Assembly: GCF_008119785.1 (NCBI RefSeq)
Contig: NZ_VSFA01000021.1
Span: 1 to 64,000, forward strand
DNA from: Micromonospora sp. MP36
Lineage (GTDB): Bacteria > Actinomycetota > Actinomycetes > Mycobacteriales > Micromonosporaceae
DNA length: 64,000 nt
Direction: 5' to 3'
Positions 8,361 to 17,168 of this stretch are shown piece after piece. The position numbers and the translations under genes are program-made. The notes under the pieces are model-generated. The model was not told the DNA's origin. It worked only from the letters and a program-made list of their open reading frames with translations, and ran no database searches. Position 1 is the first letter of the stretch, and the number at the start of each line of letters is the position of its first letter.

Positions 8361-8891
8361 TCAGGCCGGCTTCTGCTCGATCTCGACGCGCTCGATGACC
8401 ACGTCCTGCAGCGGCCGGTCGCTCGGGCCGGTCGGCGTGTTCGCGATCGAGTCCACGACCTTCGCCGACTGCTCGTCGGCGACCTGGCCGAAGATGGTGT
8501 GCCGGTTGTTCAGGTGCGGCGTCGGGGAGACCGTGATGAAGAACTGCGAGCCGTTGGTCCCCGGCCCGGCGTTCGCCATCGCCAGCAGGTACGGCCGGTC
8601 GAAGCGCAGCTCCGGGTGGAACTCGTCGGCGAACTTGTAGCCCGGCCCGCCGCGACCGGTGCCGGTCGGGTCGCCCATCTGGATCATGAACCCGCTGATC
8701 ACGCGGTGCGAGATGGTGCCGTTGTAGTACGGCCCGCTGCCCGGCTGGCCGGTCCGCGGGTCGATGTATTCCTTCGTGCCCTCGGCCAGCTCGACGAAGT
8801 TGCGGACGGTCTTCGGCGCGTGGTTCGGGAAGAGCTCCAGCCGGATCGGGCCAGCGTTGGTGTGCAAGGTGGCGTAGACAGCCTCGGCCAC
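8361..8891 (-). CDS. Cyclophilin-type peptidyl-prolyl cis-trans isomerase
   Basis: The 176-residue single-domain protein has no signal peptide, so it is a cytoplasmic prolyl isomerase acting in protein folding. Family motifs include FPNHAPKTVRNFVELA, the catalytic-arginine segment ISHRVISGFMIQMGD, the substrate-groove segment SQFFITV, and TIFGQV. The GTG start at 8891 is preceded by GAGGAG at an ideal distance. It lies upstream of the rhomboid gene on the same strand and is divergent from the next gene. Confidence 0.95.
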   Translation of the reverse strand: MAEAVYATLHTNAGPIRLELFPNHAPKTVRNFVELAEGTKEYIDPRTGQPGSGPYYNGTISHRVISGFMIQMGDPTGTGRGGPGYKFADEFHPELRFDRPYLLAMANAGPGTNGSQFFITVSPTPHLNNRHTIFGQVADEQSAKVVDSIANTPTGPSDRPLQDVVIERVEIEQKPA

Positions 8892-9008
8892 GGGTACTCC
8901 TCACTTGTTGGTCAGTTCCATGCGGATCCTCCCATGTGCCCGATCTGGCCCTGCGGAGGCATCCGAAGGTGGAGGATGACGGAGGAACAACTCCCAGGAG
9001 GTGGGACC

Positions 9009-9767
9009 GTGTTTGGAATCGGGCGGCGTAGGACCCAGGGGCAGCTCGCGAAGGCGGAGCTGAACCAGGGCATCGGTCACCTGAGGCAGGCCGCGGCGCA
9101 TGCGGCGAAGGGTGTCGGCCCGCGGGTCCAGGCGGCCCGGGCTGCCGCCGCGCCCACCGCGATCATGGTCCGGGACCGAGCGTCGGACGGGCTCGCCTCG
9201 ACGGCGGCCGCGCTCGCGCCGCTGGTCCTGGCGATGCGCAACGCACAGGCCGAGGCCGCGGGCAAGAAGGCGGTGACCGGCCGGAAGGCCGCCGCCCGGA
9301 AGGCCGCGGTGACCCGCAAGGCCAAGGCGAAGAACGTCAAGGCCGCCAGGAAGCGGAAGAGGTCGCGGGGCATGATGACCGGCCTGTTCGCCGCCGGCGC
9401 CGTCGCCGGCCTGGCCGGCGCTATGGCCATGCGCCGCCGCCGCGAGCAGCAGGAGTGGGCCGAGTACGACCCCACCGGCAACCTGGAGCCGATGCGCGAG
9501 GACGTCGACACCATCGTGGTGGAGACCCCCGATCCGACCGCGAAGGTGACCCAGGCCGGCCCGACCGGTGCCGGCAGCTCTGCGGTGGCCGGCAGCGGCA
9601 GCGCGTCCACCGCCACGTCCAGCAGCCAGCCGGTCATCCAGCCGACCGACAAGGTCCCCTCGGTCGCCGAGGGCGCCCGGGACACCTCCGGCCGCCCGGC
9701 CGTCGACGTCAGCAAGGCGGTGAACAGCGGGAAGAACACCACCGCCAAGTCCAGCGGTCGCCGCTGA
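9009..9767 (+). CDS. Alanine/lysine-rich membrane-associated protein of unknown function
   Basis: The GTG at 9009 is chosen because AGGAGG lies 7-8 bases upstream (252 residues). ATG 8976 would add 11 residues. The N-terminal half is Ala-rich and helical. A strongly basic stretch of KAA and RKA-type repeats (about residues 95-122) precedes one hydrophobic segment (MMTGLFAAGAVAGLAGAMAM, about 125-144). The C-terminal tail is acidic, then rich in Ser, Thr and Ala. The basic region resembles histone-like or DNA-binding tails, but the membrane segment argues for a membrane anchor. No family is recognised. Confidence 0.7.
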   Translation: MFGIGRRRTQGQLAKAELNQGIGHLRQAAAHAAKGVGPRVQAARAAAAPTAIMVRDRASDGLASTAAALAPLVLAMRNAQAEAAGKKAVTGRKAAARKAAVTRKAKAKNVKAARKRKRSRGMMTGLFAAGAVAGLAGAMAMRRRREQQEWAEYDPTGNLEPMREDVDTIVVETPDPTAKVTQAGPTGAGSSAVAGSGSASTATSSSQPVIQPTDKVPSVAEGARDTSGRPAVDVSKAVNSGKNTTAKSSGRR

Positions 9768-9775
9768 TCCGGTGA

Positions 9776-9807
9776 CGGGAGCGCCGGCCGCGCGGCCGGC
9801 GCTTCCG
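9776..9807. terminator. Bidirectional hairpin terminator
   Basis: A 14-bp stem with one wobble (core GCGCCGGCC with GGCCGGCGC) closes a GCGC loop. It lies between the gene ending at 9767 and the convergent CorA gene ending at 9828. Confidence 0.75.
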
Positions 9808-9827
9808 GGTGTCCGGGTACGGGACGG

Positions 9828-10976
9828 CTACAGCCAGCCGTTGCGGCGGAACCAGCGGTAGAGGGTGAACGACGACAGCAGCATCAGCGCCCACACGCCC
9901 GGATAGCCGTACGTCCAGTCCAGCTCCGGCATGTTGTGGAAGTTCATGCCGTAGATGCCGGCGATCGCGGTCCACACCGCGGCGATGGCGGCCCAGGCCG
10001 CGATCTTGCGCATGTCGTTGTTCTGGTCGACGGTGACCTGGGCCAGCCGCGCCTGCAGGATCGAGTTGAGCAGGTCGTCGTACGAGGTGACCTGCTCGAC
10101 GGTGCGGCTGAGGTGGTCCTGCACGTCCCGGAAGTAGCGCCGGATCTCCTCCGGCACCTCCCGGTTGACCTGGGAGGTGAGGGTGAGCAGCGGGCGCTGC
10201 AACGGCGCCACCGCCCGCTTGAACTCCACCAGCTCCCGCTTCATCTGGTAGATCCGCTGGATCCGCCCGCTGCCCTGCCGGTCGAAGACGTCCGCCTCCA
10301 GCACGTCGAGGTCGTCCTCCAGCCGGTCGGCGACCTCCAGGTAGAGATCCACCACCCGGTCGGTGACCGCGTACGCGACGGCCCACGGTCCGTGCCGCAG
10401 CAGGTCCCGCTTCTCCTCTAGGTCGGCGCGGACCGGGGCGAGCCGGCAGGCGTCCCCGTGCCGGACGCTGATCACGAAGTTCGGCCCGATGAAGAGCATC
10501 ACCTGGCCGGTCTCCACCACCTCGGAGTTCTCCGTCAGCTCCGCGTGCTCGCAGTAGCGGGCGGTGCGCAGCACCAGGAAGGTCACCTCGCCGAAGCGCT
10601 CCAGCTTGGGCCGCTGCTCGGCCTTGACCGCGTCCTCCACGGCGAGCTCGTGCAGGCCGAAGGTGGCGGCGATCGCCGTCATCTCGTCCAGTTCCGGCTC
10701 GTGCAGGCCGAGCCAGACGAAAGCGTTGCGCTCCTTGCGGGCCGCGTCCAGCGCGTCGGCGTAGCGCCACTCGCCGGACTGGCGCTTCCCGTCGACGTAG
10801 AGGCCGCAGTCCACGATCCCGCTGCGGCCGGTGTCGGCCGGCTCCGGCGCCCGGGGGGAACCGTCGGCGTTGAGGATGCGGGACATGGCGCGTACCGGCG
10901 CCGCCCAGGCCCGTGGTCTGATCATCCGCCCGCCGTTCTGCCCGGCGGTGCGCTCGCGTGCCACCCGGTCCGTCAT
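9828..10976 (-). CDS. corA: CorA-family magnesium/cobalt transporter
   Basis: The 382-residue protein has a long cytoplasmic alpha/beta funnel domain followed by two C-terminal membrane helices. The selectivity signature GMN (residues 343-345, in YGMNFHNMPEL) ends the first helix, and the short basic tail WFRRNGWL is typical. It would form a pentameric divalent-cation channel in the cytoplasmic membrane. The ATG at 10976 follows GGAAGGGGGCGAG. Internal ATGs at residues 18 and 31 are possible alternative starts, since family similarity begins only around residue 50. It is a single-gene unit. Confidence 0.93.
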   Translation of the reverse strand: MTDRVARERTAGQNGGRMIRPRAWAAPVRAMSRILNADGSPRAPEPADTGRSGIVDCGLYVDGKRQSGEWRYADALDAARKERNAFVWLGLHEPELDEMTAIAATFGLHELAVEDAVKAEQRPKLERFGEVTFLVLRTARYCEHAELTENSEVVETGQVMLFIGPNFVISVRHGDACRLAPVRADLEEKRDLLRHGPWAVAYAVTDRVVDLYLEVADRLEDDLDVLEADVFDRQGSGRIQRIYQMKRELVEFKRAVAPLQRPLLTLTSQVNREVPEEIRRYFRDVQDHLSRTVEQVTSYDDLLNSILQARLAQVTVDQNNDMRKIAAWAAIAAVWTAIAGIYGMNFHNMPELDWTYGYPGVWALMLLSSFTLYRWFRRNGWL

Positions 10977-11350
10977 CTCGCCCCCTTCCGACGGTGCTGC
11001 GGCTTGCAGGTTACGCCGATCGGGGCGAATCGCAGTCCGGCGGCCGGCGACGGCGGCGCGGCTGCGACCGGCGTCACGGGCCCGGTTGCCGCGGGAGGCC
11101 GGTGGGTGGCGCCGGGCGGGCCGGCCGCGTCAGGGGGGGTGAGGGGCGACACGGCCCACCCGGCACCTTTTGGGGGCGGGAGTTGTGCTGCGCGCGCCGG
11201 CGGCCCGGACGGGGGCCGAGTGCGGCTCCCCGGGCAACGGACCCATCATGGACAGGCGAACGGCGCTCGCAGAATTGTGGGCCGCCGGCCGGCCCAGCGG
11301 GAGTGCTGAGCCGGCCAGCAGCGCCTTACTGTCGGAAACCGGACAGAAAA
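10977..11350. other. 374-bp gap between CorA and aminotransferase genes
   Basis: Both flanking genes run leftward, so this stretch holds the end of the aminotransferase transcript and the CorA promoter. The only clear element is the hairpin at 11287-11316. A reading frame on the plus strand from about 11248 (MDRRTALAEL) runs over the hairpin and into the aminotransferase and is not convincing as a gene. Confidence 0.5.
11287..11316 (-). terminator. Hairpin terminator for the aminotransferase
   Basis: In the minus-strand RNA, arms GGCCGGCUCAGC and GCUGGGCCGGCC pair over 12 bp with a single U-G wobble around a six-base loop. The wobble only works on that strand, so the terminator serves the leftward gene that ends at 11351. 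Confidence 0.65.
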
Positions 11351-12445
11351 TCAGCCCCGGACGGCGGCGACCGCCTCGGCCAGCCGCCGAACGCCCTCGT
11401 CGATCCGGTCCGCAGTCACCGCGGAGAACGCCAGCCGGAGCGCGTGCCGGCCGCCGTCGAGCAGGAAGTCACTACCCTTGACCACCGCCACGCCGCGCTC
11501 CGCGGCGGCCGGCGCCAGCCGGTCGACCTCGACGTCCTCCGGCAGCTCCACCCAGAGGAAGTAGCCGCCGTCCGGCTCGACGAACCGGGCCTCCGGCAGG
11601 TGCCGGCGCAGCGACTCCGCGAGCACCCGGGCCCGCTCCCCGAGGGCGGTCCGCACCGTCTGGATCGACCGCTCGATCTCCCCGGAGACGCAGAACTGGT
11701 GCACGATCGCCTCGGAGACCATGCCGGGCGAGATGTAGAGGTTGGTCGCCCTCTTCGCGATCGCGGCGATCAGCTCCGGCGGGCCGACCAGGTAGCCGAC
11801 CCGGACCCCCGGACAGACCGTCTTGGTGAAGCTGGAGGCGTGCACCACCACGCCGCGGGTGTCCATCGACAGCATCGACGGCAGCGGCTCGCCCCGGAAC
11901 CGGATGTCCGCGTACGGGTCGTCCTCGAAGATCGTGAAACCGTACTCGGCGGCCAGGTCCAGCAACTCCCGGCGCTTCTCCAGGGACAGGGTCACGCCCG
12001 CCGGGTTCTGGTAGTTCGGGATGACGTGGGCCAGTCGGGGTCGCACCCCGGATTCGAGCAGCTTGCGCAGCTCGGCGGTGTCCAGACCGTCCGGCTGGAT
12101 CGACACGCCGTGGATCTCGCTGCCCATCTGCTGGAGGTTGAGCAGCGTCCGGTCGTACGTGGGGCGCTCGACCACCACCGCGTCGCCGCGACGGACCAGG
12201 TGGTCGAAGAGGAAGGCGTCGGCCTGGAGGGAGCCGTTGGTGATCAGCACCTGGTCGGCCTCGACGCCGTGCTTCTCCGCGATCCACTTCCGCAGGGGCG
12301 GGTAGCCGACGGAGGTGCCGTACGCCGTGATCCCGGCGGGATCGGCGTCGAACGCGCGGACGGCGGCGGCCTTGAGCCCCTCGACATCGACGATGTCCAG
12401 CGAGGGGGCGCCACGGGCGAAGGAGATCAGCTGCTCGGCGGTCAT
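11351..12445 (-). CDS. PLP-dependent aminotransferase, class I/II
   Basis: The 364-residue fold-type I enzyme has the PLP lysine at Lys208 (SSFTKTVCPGVRVGY). The cofactor-binding Asn lies in YQNPAG (about 147) and Asp/Tyr in FEDDPYADIRF. The overall sequence resembles the MocR-like/2-aminoadipate-type aminotransferases but has no DNA-binding domain. It would transfer an amino group between an amino acid and a 2-oxo acid; the substrate cannot be assigned. The start at ATG 12445 is favoured because TAGGCT sits seven bases upstream and no ribosome-binding site is present (leaderless). It is divergent from the cysQ-like gene. Confidence 0.9.
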   Translation of the reverse strand: MTAEQLISFARGAPSLDIVDVEGLKAAAVRAFDADPAGITAYGTSVGYPPLRKWIAEKHGVEADQVLITNGSLQADAFLFDHLVRRGDAVVVERPTYDRTLLNLQQMGSEIHGVSIQPDGLDTAELRKLLESGVRPRLAHVIPNYQNPAGVTLSLEKRRELLDLAAEYGFTIFEDDPYADIRFRGEPLPSMLSMDTRGVVVHASSFTKTVCPGVRVGYLVGPPELIAAIAKRATNLYISPGMVSEAIVHQFCVSGEIERSIQTVRTALGERARVLAESLRRHLPEARFVEPDGGYFLWVELPEDVEVDRLAPAAAERGVAVVKGSDFLLDGGRHALRLAFSAVTADRIDEGVRRLAEAVAAVRG

Positions 12446-12452
12446 GCGCACG

Positions 12453-12458
12453 AGCCTA
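12453..12458 (-). promoter_or_regulatory. -10 element for a leaderless aminotransferase mRNA
   Basis: TAGGCT on the minus strand fits TANNNT and ends seven bases before the ATG at 12445. That is the usual spacing when transcription starts at the A of the start codon. No convincing -35 was found. Confidence 0.45.
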
Positions 12459-12651
12459 GGGCCTGGTCCGGCCGCTCCGACGGGCATACACGCGAAGTTC
12501 AACATGCGGGCGGTCGATCCGTCCATCGGCGGCATCGAAGATCCGAATCGGGCTCGCGAGCTGTCGTACATCGGACGCTGCGCTGGTGTCGGCGGGCCGG
12601 ACCGCCGAAGGTTGCAGGTCGCTGTCGGCCCAGGACGAGGTGGTGAGGCGC

Positions 12652-13521
12652 GTGGCCCAGGACGGAACCGGTCAGCTCGACGACCAGGCCTTCGCGGAAT
12701 GGTTGGCCGGGCGGGCGGGCGCGGCGCTGACCGCGCTGCGGGACCGGCGCGGCTTCGCCGACCCGGCGGCGCTGAAGGACGCCGGCGACCGTACCTCCCA
12801 CGAGCTGATGACCACCGCGCTGCGGCGCTGGCGCCCGACGGACGCGGTCCTCTCCGAGGAGCAGGTCGACGCCCGCCGGGCCTGGTCGGCCGGGGAGCGC
12901 ACGGCCCGCCTCGACGCGGAACGGGTCTGGATCATCGACCCGCTCGACGGCACCCGGGAGTTCTCGGAGGCCGGCCGGACCGACTGGGCGGTGCACGTGG
13001 CGCTCTGGCGTCGGTCGGCCGGGCCGGACGGCGGGCTGGTTGCCGGCGCGGTGGGCATGCCGGCCCGGACCAGGCCGGACGGCGGACAGCTCATCCTCGG
13101 CACCGGCTGCCCGACCCCGCCGGCGGCGGACGGGCCGATCCGGATCGCGGTGAGCCGCAGCCGTCCCCCGGCCTTCGTCGGCGAGCTGGTCGAGCTGCTC
13201 GGTGCCCGGGCGGTGCCGATGGGTTCCGCCGGGGTGAAGGTGTGCGCGGTGGTGACCGGCGAGGTCGACGCGTACGTCCACGCGGGCGGCCAATACGAAT
13301 GGGACAGTGCCGCACCGGTCGCGGTCGCCCTCGGCGCCGGGATGCACGCGTCCCGCGTCGACGGCTCGCCGCTGCGCTACAACCGGCCCGATCCGCGCCT
13401 GCCCGACCTGGTGGTCTGCCGCCCGGAACTGGCCGACCGGCTGCTCGCCGCGATCGCCCGCACCGGGGTCGAGATGCCCGCTTCGGCCGTCACCGGCAGA
13501 ACCGCCGAGGCGTTCGGCTGA
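12652..13521 (+). CDS. cysQ: 3'(2'),5'-bisphosphate nucleotidase / inositol monophosphatase family (CysQ-like)
   Basis: The GTG at 12652 is preceded nine bases upstream by GAGGTGG, giving 289 residues. In-frame GTGs at 12640, 12643 and 12586 are alternatives. Metal-binding motifs are intact: SEEQ (about 68-71), WIIDPLDGTREF (about 93-104) and WDSAAP in the C-terminal half. CysQ enzymes hydrolyse PAP, the product left after sulfotransferases use PAPS, to AMP. It sits directly beside a locus with three sulfotransferases, which supports the PAP phosphatase reading. Inositol monophosphatase activity is an alternative because the family shares these motifs. Confidence 0.82.
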   Translation: MAQDGTGQLDDQAFAEWLAGRAGAALTALRDRRGFADPAALKDAGDRTSHELMTTALRRWRPTDAVLSEEQVDARRAWSAGERTARLDAERVWIIDPLDGTREFSEAGRTDWAVHVALWRRSAGPDGGLVAGAVGMPARTRPDGGQLILGTGCPTPPAADGPIRIAVSRSRPPAFVGELVELLGARAVPMGSAGVKVCAVVTGEVDAYVHAGGQYEWDSAAPVAVALGAGMHASRVDGSPLRYNRPDPRLPDLVVCRPELADRLLAAIARTGVEMPASAVTGRTAEAFG

Positions 13522-13619
13522 GTGTCGCGGTACGCACGGCCCAGGTGACCGGGCGATAGTGTCGAGCGGTAAACGCGTCCGACCTGCGCCCCGAGACGGG
13601 CCGCCAGCCAGGGAGGGTC

Positions 13620-15200
13620 ATGCCGGCCGAGCGAGACCAGCAGAACGCCTTCGGGCAGCCGACCGGCCTGTGGCCGGGCCAGGACATCCCACGCCAGCAG
13701 GGCGCGCCGGCTCTGCCCTGGCCGCCGGGCGCGGCGCCGGAAGCCGCGGCGCCGATGCCGCCAGCCGAGGCCCGGCCCGCGCTGCCGTGGCCGGACTCCG
13801 CCACGGAGGCCCGGCCCGGCCCCACCGACCTTCACCCCGACCAGCAGTGGGCCGAACAACCGACCGGCGCCTGGTCCACCACCGGGGCTCCCGCCCGGGA
13901 AGCGGACTGGTCCACCACCGGGGCTCCCGCGCAGGAAGCAGACTGGTCCACCACGGGGGCTCCCGCGCAGGAAGCGGACTGGTCCGGCACGGCGGCTCCC
14001 GCTCGGGAAGCCGACTGGGCCGCGCCGGCCGATCCGTCGCCCCACGAGTCCGGCTGGTCCGCGGACCCACGGGCCGTGCCGCCCGCTGGCGGTGGCCCCG
14101 ACCGGCCCGGGCCGCCCTCGGTCGGGCCCACGCCCACGCCGCCCGGCGGTTCCCGGCGGCGCTGGCGGCTGGCCGTCGCGGCGGCGGTGGTGCTGGCGGT
14201 GGCGAGCGGCGGGGTGGCCGTGGCAACGCTGCGTCCGGACTCGACGGACCGCCAGGGCGTGGCGCAGCCCGGCCGGCCGGCGCCCACCGCCGCCCCGACC
14301 GGCACGCCCGGCACCGCCGAGCCGAGTGCCGCCGAAGGGCTCGGCGGCCGTCCCTCCGCCTCGCCGTCGGCCTCCACCGGGTCGACCCCGGGCTTCACCG
14401 GCACCCGGCTGACCCTGCCCGGCGCCTCGATCGGCGTGCAGAACGGGGAGAGCTTCGGCACCGCGCTGGCCCGCACCGACCGGACCTTCGGCCGGCTGCG
14501 GATGGCTCGGATCTTCTTCCCCGGGCTCCCGCCGGCCTGGAAGGGCAGCCGGGCCGACGTGATCGACCGGACCGTGGTCGTCTCCTTCAAGGCCTCCCCC
14601 CAGGAGATCAACTCCGGCAAGTACGACACCCGGCTGGCCTCCTGGTTCGCCTCGATCCCGCGCGAGCACAACGTCTACTGGTCCTACTTCCACGAGCCGG
14701 AGGACGACGTCGAGCGCGGCGCCTTCACGCCGGCCGCGTACCGGTCGGCCTGGAAGCGGGTCGCCGGCCTGGCCGACCGGGCGGGCAACCCCAAGCTGAT
14801 CAACACGCTCATCCTGATGTGCTGGACGCTCGACCCGAAGTCCGGGCGGAGCTTCGACGCCTTCTACCCCGGCGGTGACGTGATCGAGACGCTCGGCTGG
14901 GACTGCTACAACTGGGGCGTCAAGTGGAAGCGGTACGCCCCGCCGCAGGAGATCTACGGCGCGATGATCAGCAAGTCCAAGGCGCTGGGCAAGCCCTGGG
15001 GGGTCGCGGAGACCGGCAGCGACCTGGTCCCCGGCGACTCCGGCTCGGGACGGGCGGCGTGGATCCGGGCGATGACCACCTATCTCAACGGGCAGCGGCC
15101 GGAATTCGTGGCGTACTACAACCAGGTGGTCAGCCAGGGCGACTTCCGCCTGCTCGACCAACCGAGCATCCAGGCGTGGAAGTCCTTCTGCGTGGCCTGA
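13620..15200 (+). CDS. Membrane-anchored GH26-like glycoside hydrolase with repetitive N-terminal tail
   Basis: The 526-residue protein starts at ATG 13620 after GGGAGG. A Pro/Ala-rich cytoplasmic region includes four 12-residue repeats beginning W-S-T-T-G-A-P-A (residues 85-132). One membrane helix follows (about 182-202), then a Pro/Ser/Thr linker, then an extracellular catalytic domain (about 259-526). WSYFHEPEDD (His358-Glu359) and GVAETG (Glu464) match the acid/base and nucleophile glutamates of GH26-type beta-mannanases and related EPS-cleaving enzymes. It ends in a strong terminator, convergent with the leftward EPS operon. A second GH26-like gene lies at 27836. I infer trimming or release of the locus's polysaccharide; the substrate is unproven. 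Confidence 0.78.
   Translation: MPAERDQQNAFGQPTGLWPGQDIPRQQGAPALPWPPGAAPEAAAPMPPAEARPALPWPDSATEARPGPTDLHPDQQWAEQPTGAWSTTGAPAREADWSTTGAPAQEADWSTTGAPAQEADWSGTAAPAREADWAAPADPSPHESGWSADPRAVPPAGGGPDRPGPPSVGPTPTPPGGSRRRWRLAVAAAVVLAVASGGVAVATLRPDSTDRQGVAQPGRPAPTAAPTGTPGTAEPSAAEGLGGRPSASPSASTGSTPGFTGTRLTLPGASIGVQNGESFGTALARTDRTFGRLRMARIFFPGLPPAWKGSRADVIDRTVVVSFKASPQEINSGKYDTRLASWFASIPREHNVYWSYFHEPEDDVERGAFTPAAYRSAWKRVAGLADRAGNPKLINTLILMCWTLDPKSGRSFDAFYPGGDVIETLGWDCYNWGVKWKRYAPPQEIYGAMISKSKALGKPWGVAETGSDLVPGDSGSGRAAWIRAMTTYLNGQRPEFVAYYNQVVSQGDFRLLDQPSIQAWKSFCVA
13872..14015 (+). repeat. Four tandem 36-bp in-frame repeats
   Basis: Units start at 13872, 13908, 13944 and 13980, and a fifth Trp codon follows at 14016. 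Copies 1-3 are almost identical and copy 4 is diverged. Each encodes W-S-T-T-G-A-P-A-(R/Q)-E-A-D inside the hydrolase gene. The region may vary in copy number. Confidence 0.9.
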
Positions 15201-15211
15201 GGACAGCATCG

Positions 15212-15249
15212 GAAACGGGCGGGCGACCGGTTGGTCGCCCGCCCGTTTC
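15212..15249. terminator. Bidirectional hairpin terminator, perfect 17-bp stem
   Basis: Arms GAAACGGGCGGGCGACC and GGTCGCCCGCCCGTTTC (15212-15228, 15233-15249) close a GGTT loop. It lies between the hydrolase stop (15200) and the convergent GT2 gene (15259). The A and T runs at the ends of the arms give a short U-tract in both directions. Confidence 0.9.
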
Positions 15250-15258
15250 GGGTACGCG

Positions 15259-16173
15259 TCAGATGCCCCGGCCGCGCTTGTGCAGGGTACGCAGCACCCG
15301 GTCGGCGTGCACGGCCCGGCTCGCCACCGCCAGGGCCAGGTAGGCGCGTGGCTCCCGCGGGTTGCGGGCCAGCGTGCGCCGCGCCCAGCGCACCGCGTCC
15401 CGCCGGTTGCCCATGGCGGCCTGCGCGAAGGCGATCTGGCCGGCCACCCGGGCCTCGCCGTGCGGCACGGTGGCGAACTCCGGATAGCGCCGCAGCAGCC
15501 ACTGCAACGCCGTCGAGATGGTCTCCCAGCGCTGCGCGAAGTAGGACCGCTTGTGCCAGCGCACCAGCACGTACGGGCTGTCCACGTTGACCAGCGGGGC
15601 GTACCGGGCGGCCCGGAGCAGGAACTCGTAGTCCTCCGCGTAGCTGCCCGGAATCTGCTCGTCGACCAGCCCGATCCCGTCGAGCAGCGCCGCCCGCCGG
15701 ATCAGGAACGTCGACGGGTGCAGCTCGGTGAGCCGGTCGCGGAGCAGCGCCTCCAGGGACACCCGCGACCGGTCCAGCGAGCGGTCCACCGTGCGGTCGT
15801 CGTAGCTGACCCGGATGCCGCAGCTGACCAGCGCGCCGTCCGGGTGCAGGTCGAGCGCGCCGAGCTGCGCGGCCAGCTTGCCGGGCAGCCACTCGTCGTC
15901 GTCGTCGCAGAACGCGACGAGGTCGCCGCTGGCCGCCTCGATGCCGGTGTTGCGCGCCCCGGCCAGCCCCGGCGTACGGGTGTTGCTGATGACCCGGACC
16001 CGCCGGTCGCCCCGGTCCAGCTCCAGGGACCGGTCCGGCTCGGACTGGTCGTAGACCACGATGGCCTCGATCAGGCCCGGGTGCGCCTGACTGAGGATCG
16101 CGTCGAGCGCCGCGCGCAGCAGCTCCGGACGGTCCCGCGTCGGTACGACGACGGAAATGCTCGGACCACTCAA
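15259..16173 (-). CDS. Family 2 glycosyltransferase (EPS locus)
   Basis: The 304-residue GT-A enzyme begins ISVVVPTRDRPELL. It has the donor/metal site CDDDDEW (residues 89-95) and a later acceptor-side segment DEQIPGSYAEDYEFLLR. The C-terminal helices (WARRTLARNPREPRAYLALA) look like a short TPR-like tail. It would transfer a sugar to a lipid-linked intermediate at the inner membrane face. Its ATG overlaps the stop of the upstream sulfotransferase as ATGA, so the two are translationally coupled. It is the last gene of the leftward EPS operon. Confidence 0.9.
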   Translation of the reverse strand: MSGPSISVVVPTRDRPELLRAALDAILSQAHPGLIEAIVVYDQSEPDRSLELDRGDRRVRVISNTRTPGLAGARNTGIEAASGDLVAFCDDDDEWLPGKLAAQLGALDLHPDGALVSCGIRVSYDDRTVDRSLDRSRVSLEALLRDRLTELHPSTFLIRRAALLDGIGLVDEQIPGSYAEDYEFLLRAARYAPLVNVDSPYVLVRWHKRSYFAQRWETISTALQWLLRRYPEFATVPHGEARVAGQIAFAQAAMGNRRDAVRWARRTLARNPREPRAYLALAVASRAVHADRVLRTLHKRGRGI

Positions 16174-17168
16174 GAGGACGCCTCCACGGAATCGGATCCC
16201 CGCTGGCCCAGGTAGCCGTAGCGGACTCGGAAGGGCAGCGTGGCCAGGCTGACCACGGCCCGGCTGCGGCGCGGCAGGCGGGTGCGCCAGGCCTCGTCCC
16301 GCCGCACGGTCAGCGGACCGTCGCTGAACCGCAGCGGGTTACCCGCGATGCTGTGCGCCCGGAACGGCGCGACGGGCTCCGTATCGCCCTGCGCCGCGTC
16401 GGTGCCGGCCAAAATACGCAGGGCCGCCGGGTCGTCCGGCAACCCGGCGAACTCGCGGAGCCGGCGGACCGTGCCCGCCGGGTCGGCGGTGAAGTCCTCG
16501 TAGCGCAGCCGGAGCACCTCGGCCCGGGCGGCGAGCAGGTGGAACGCGGCGTTCTGCGCGGTCCACAGCTTGCTCACCTCCAGCGGGGAGAAGGTGGGCA
16601 TGAAGTCCTCGCCGTCGACCACCTCGGGTCGGCGTACCTGCTTGCCCCAGGAGTAGGCCACCGCCCGGCTGTCCCGCACCAGGTGCAGCACTCTCAGGTC
16701 GAGCCCCTCCGCCCAGCGCAGCGCGAAGGCGAGCGAGGCGTGCTTGCTGGAGTCGACCACCACCCGCGCCCCGGTGACGGCGAGCGCCGCCCGGTAGATG
16801 CGGGTGTAGCGGGAGGCGTACTCCCGGACGTCGGCGAGCTGTTCCGGCGACAGGGAACTCTTCGCCAGCCGGGGGATGTGCCGGGTGCGGTCGACCCGGT
16901 CCTTGAGGGCCAGCACCTCGGCCCGGTCGACCGCGGACCAGCCGCCGAAGGCGTTCTCGCCCACCTGCCGCCAGAACGGGCAGGCGGTGAAGCGTTCGCC
17001 GCACCCGCACCGCTCGTCGGCACCGAGCGCCCGCTCCCAGAGGTGGACCACCTCGCCGACCGCGCAGACGTCCGAGCTCTGCGCGAGGAGCAGCTCCAGC
17101 AGGGTGGAGCCGCTGCGGCCGAGGCCGCCGACGAAGAGGACGCGCGGGCTGTCCGCCGCGGCGGTCAC
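16170..17168 (-). CDS. Sulfotransferase family protein (EPS locus, copy 1)
   Basis: The 332-residue protein starts at GTG 17168, overlapping the preceding stop as GTGA. The 5'-phosphosulfate-binding loop GGLGRSGSTLL (residues 14-24) and the 3'-phosphate-binding segment LVRDSRAVAYSW (163-174) are both intact. These are the PAPS-binding hallmarks of the sulfotransferase superfamily. A Cys cluster (CGCGERFTACPFW, about 54-66) may bind metal or form a disulfide. The enzyme would move sulfate from PAPS to a hydroxyl of a sugar or lipid. Its place between two glycosyltransferase genes points to a polysaccharide or glycolipid acceptor. Confidence 0.88.
   Translation of the reverse strand: MTAAADSPRVLFVGGLGRSGSTLLELLLAQSSDVCAVGEVVHLWERALGADERCGCGERFTACPFWRQVGENAFGGWSAVDRAEVLALKDRVDRTRHIPRLAKSSLSPEQLADVREYASRYTRIYRAALAVTGARVVVDSSKHASLAFALRWAEGLDLRVLHLVRDSRAVAYSWGKQVRRPEVVDGEDFMPTFSPLEVSKLWTAQNAAFHLLAARAEVLRLRYEDFTADPAGTVRRLREFAGLPDDPAALRILAGTDAAQGDTEPVAPFRAHSIAGNPLRFSDGPLTVRRDEAWRTRLPRRSRAVVSLATLPFRVRYGYLGQRGSDSVEASS

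Noticed and set aside
11170..11481. Small gene in the CorA-aminotransferase gap
   Set aside because: The frame runs across a strong terminator hairpin and antisense into the aminotransferase, with no ribosome-binding site or recognisable motif.
13872..14015. CRISPR array
   Set aside because: The repeats are contiguous without spacers, in frame within a gene, and no cas genes are present.
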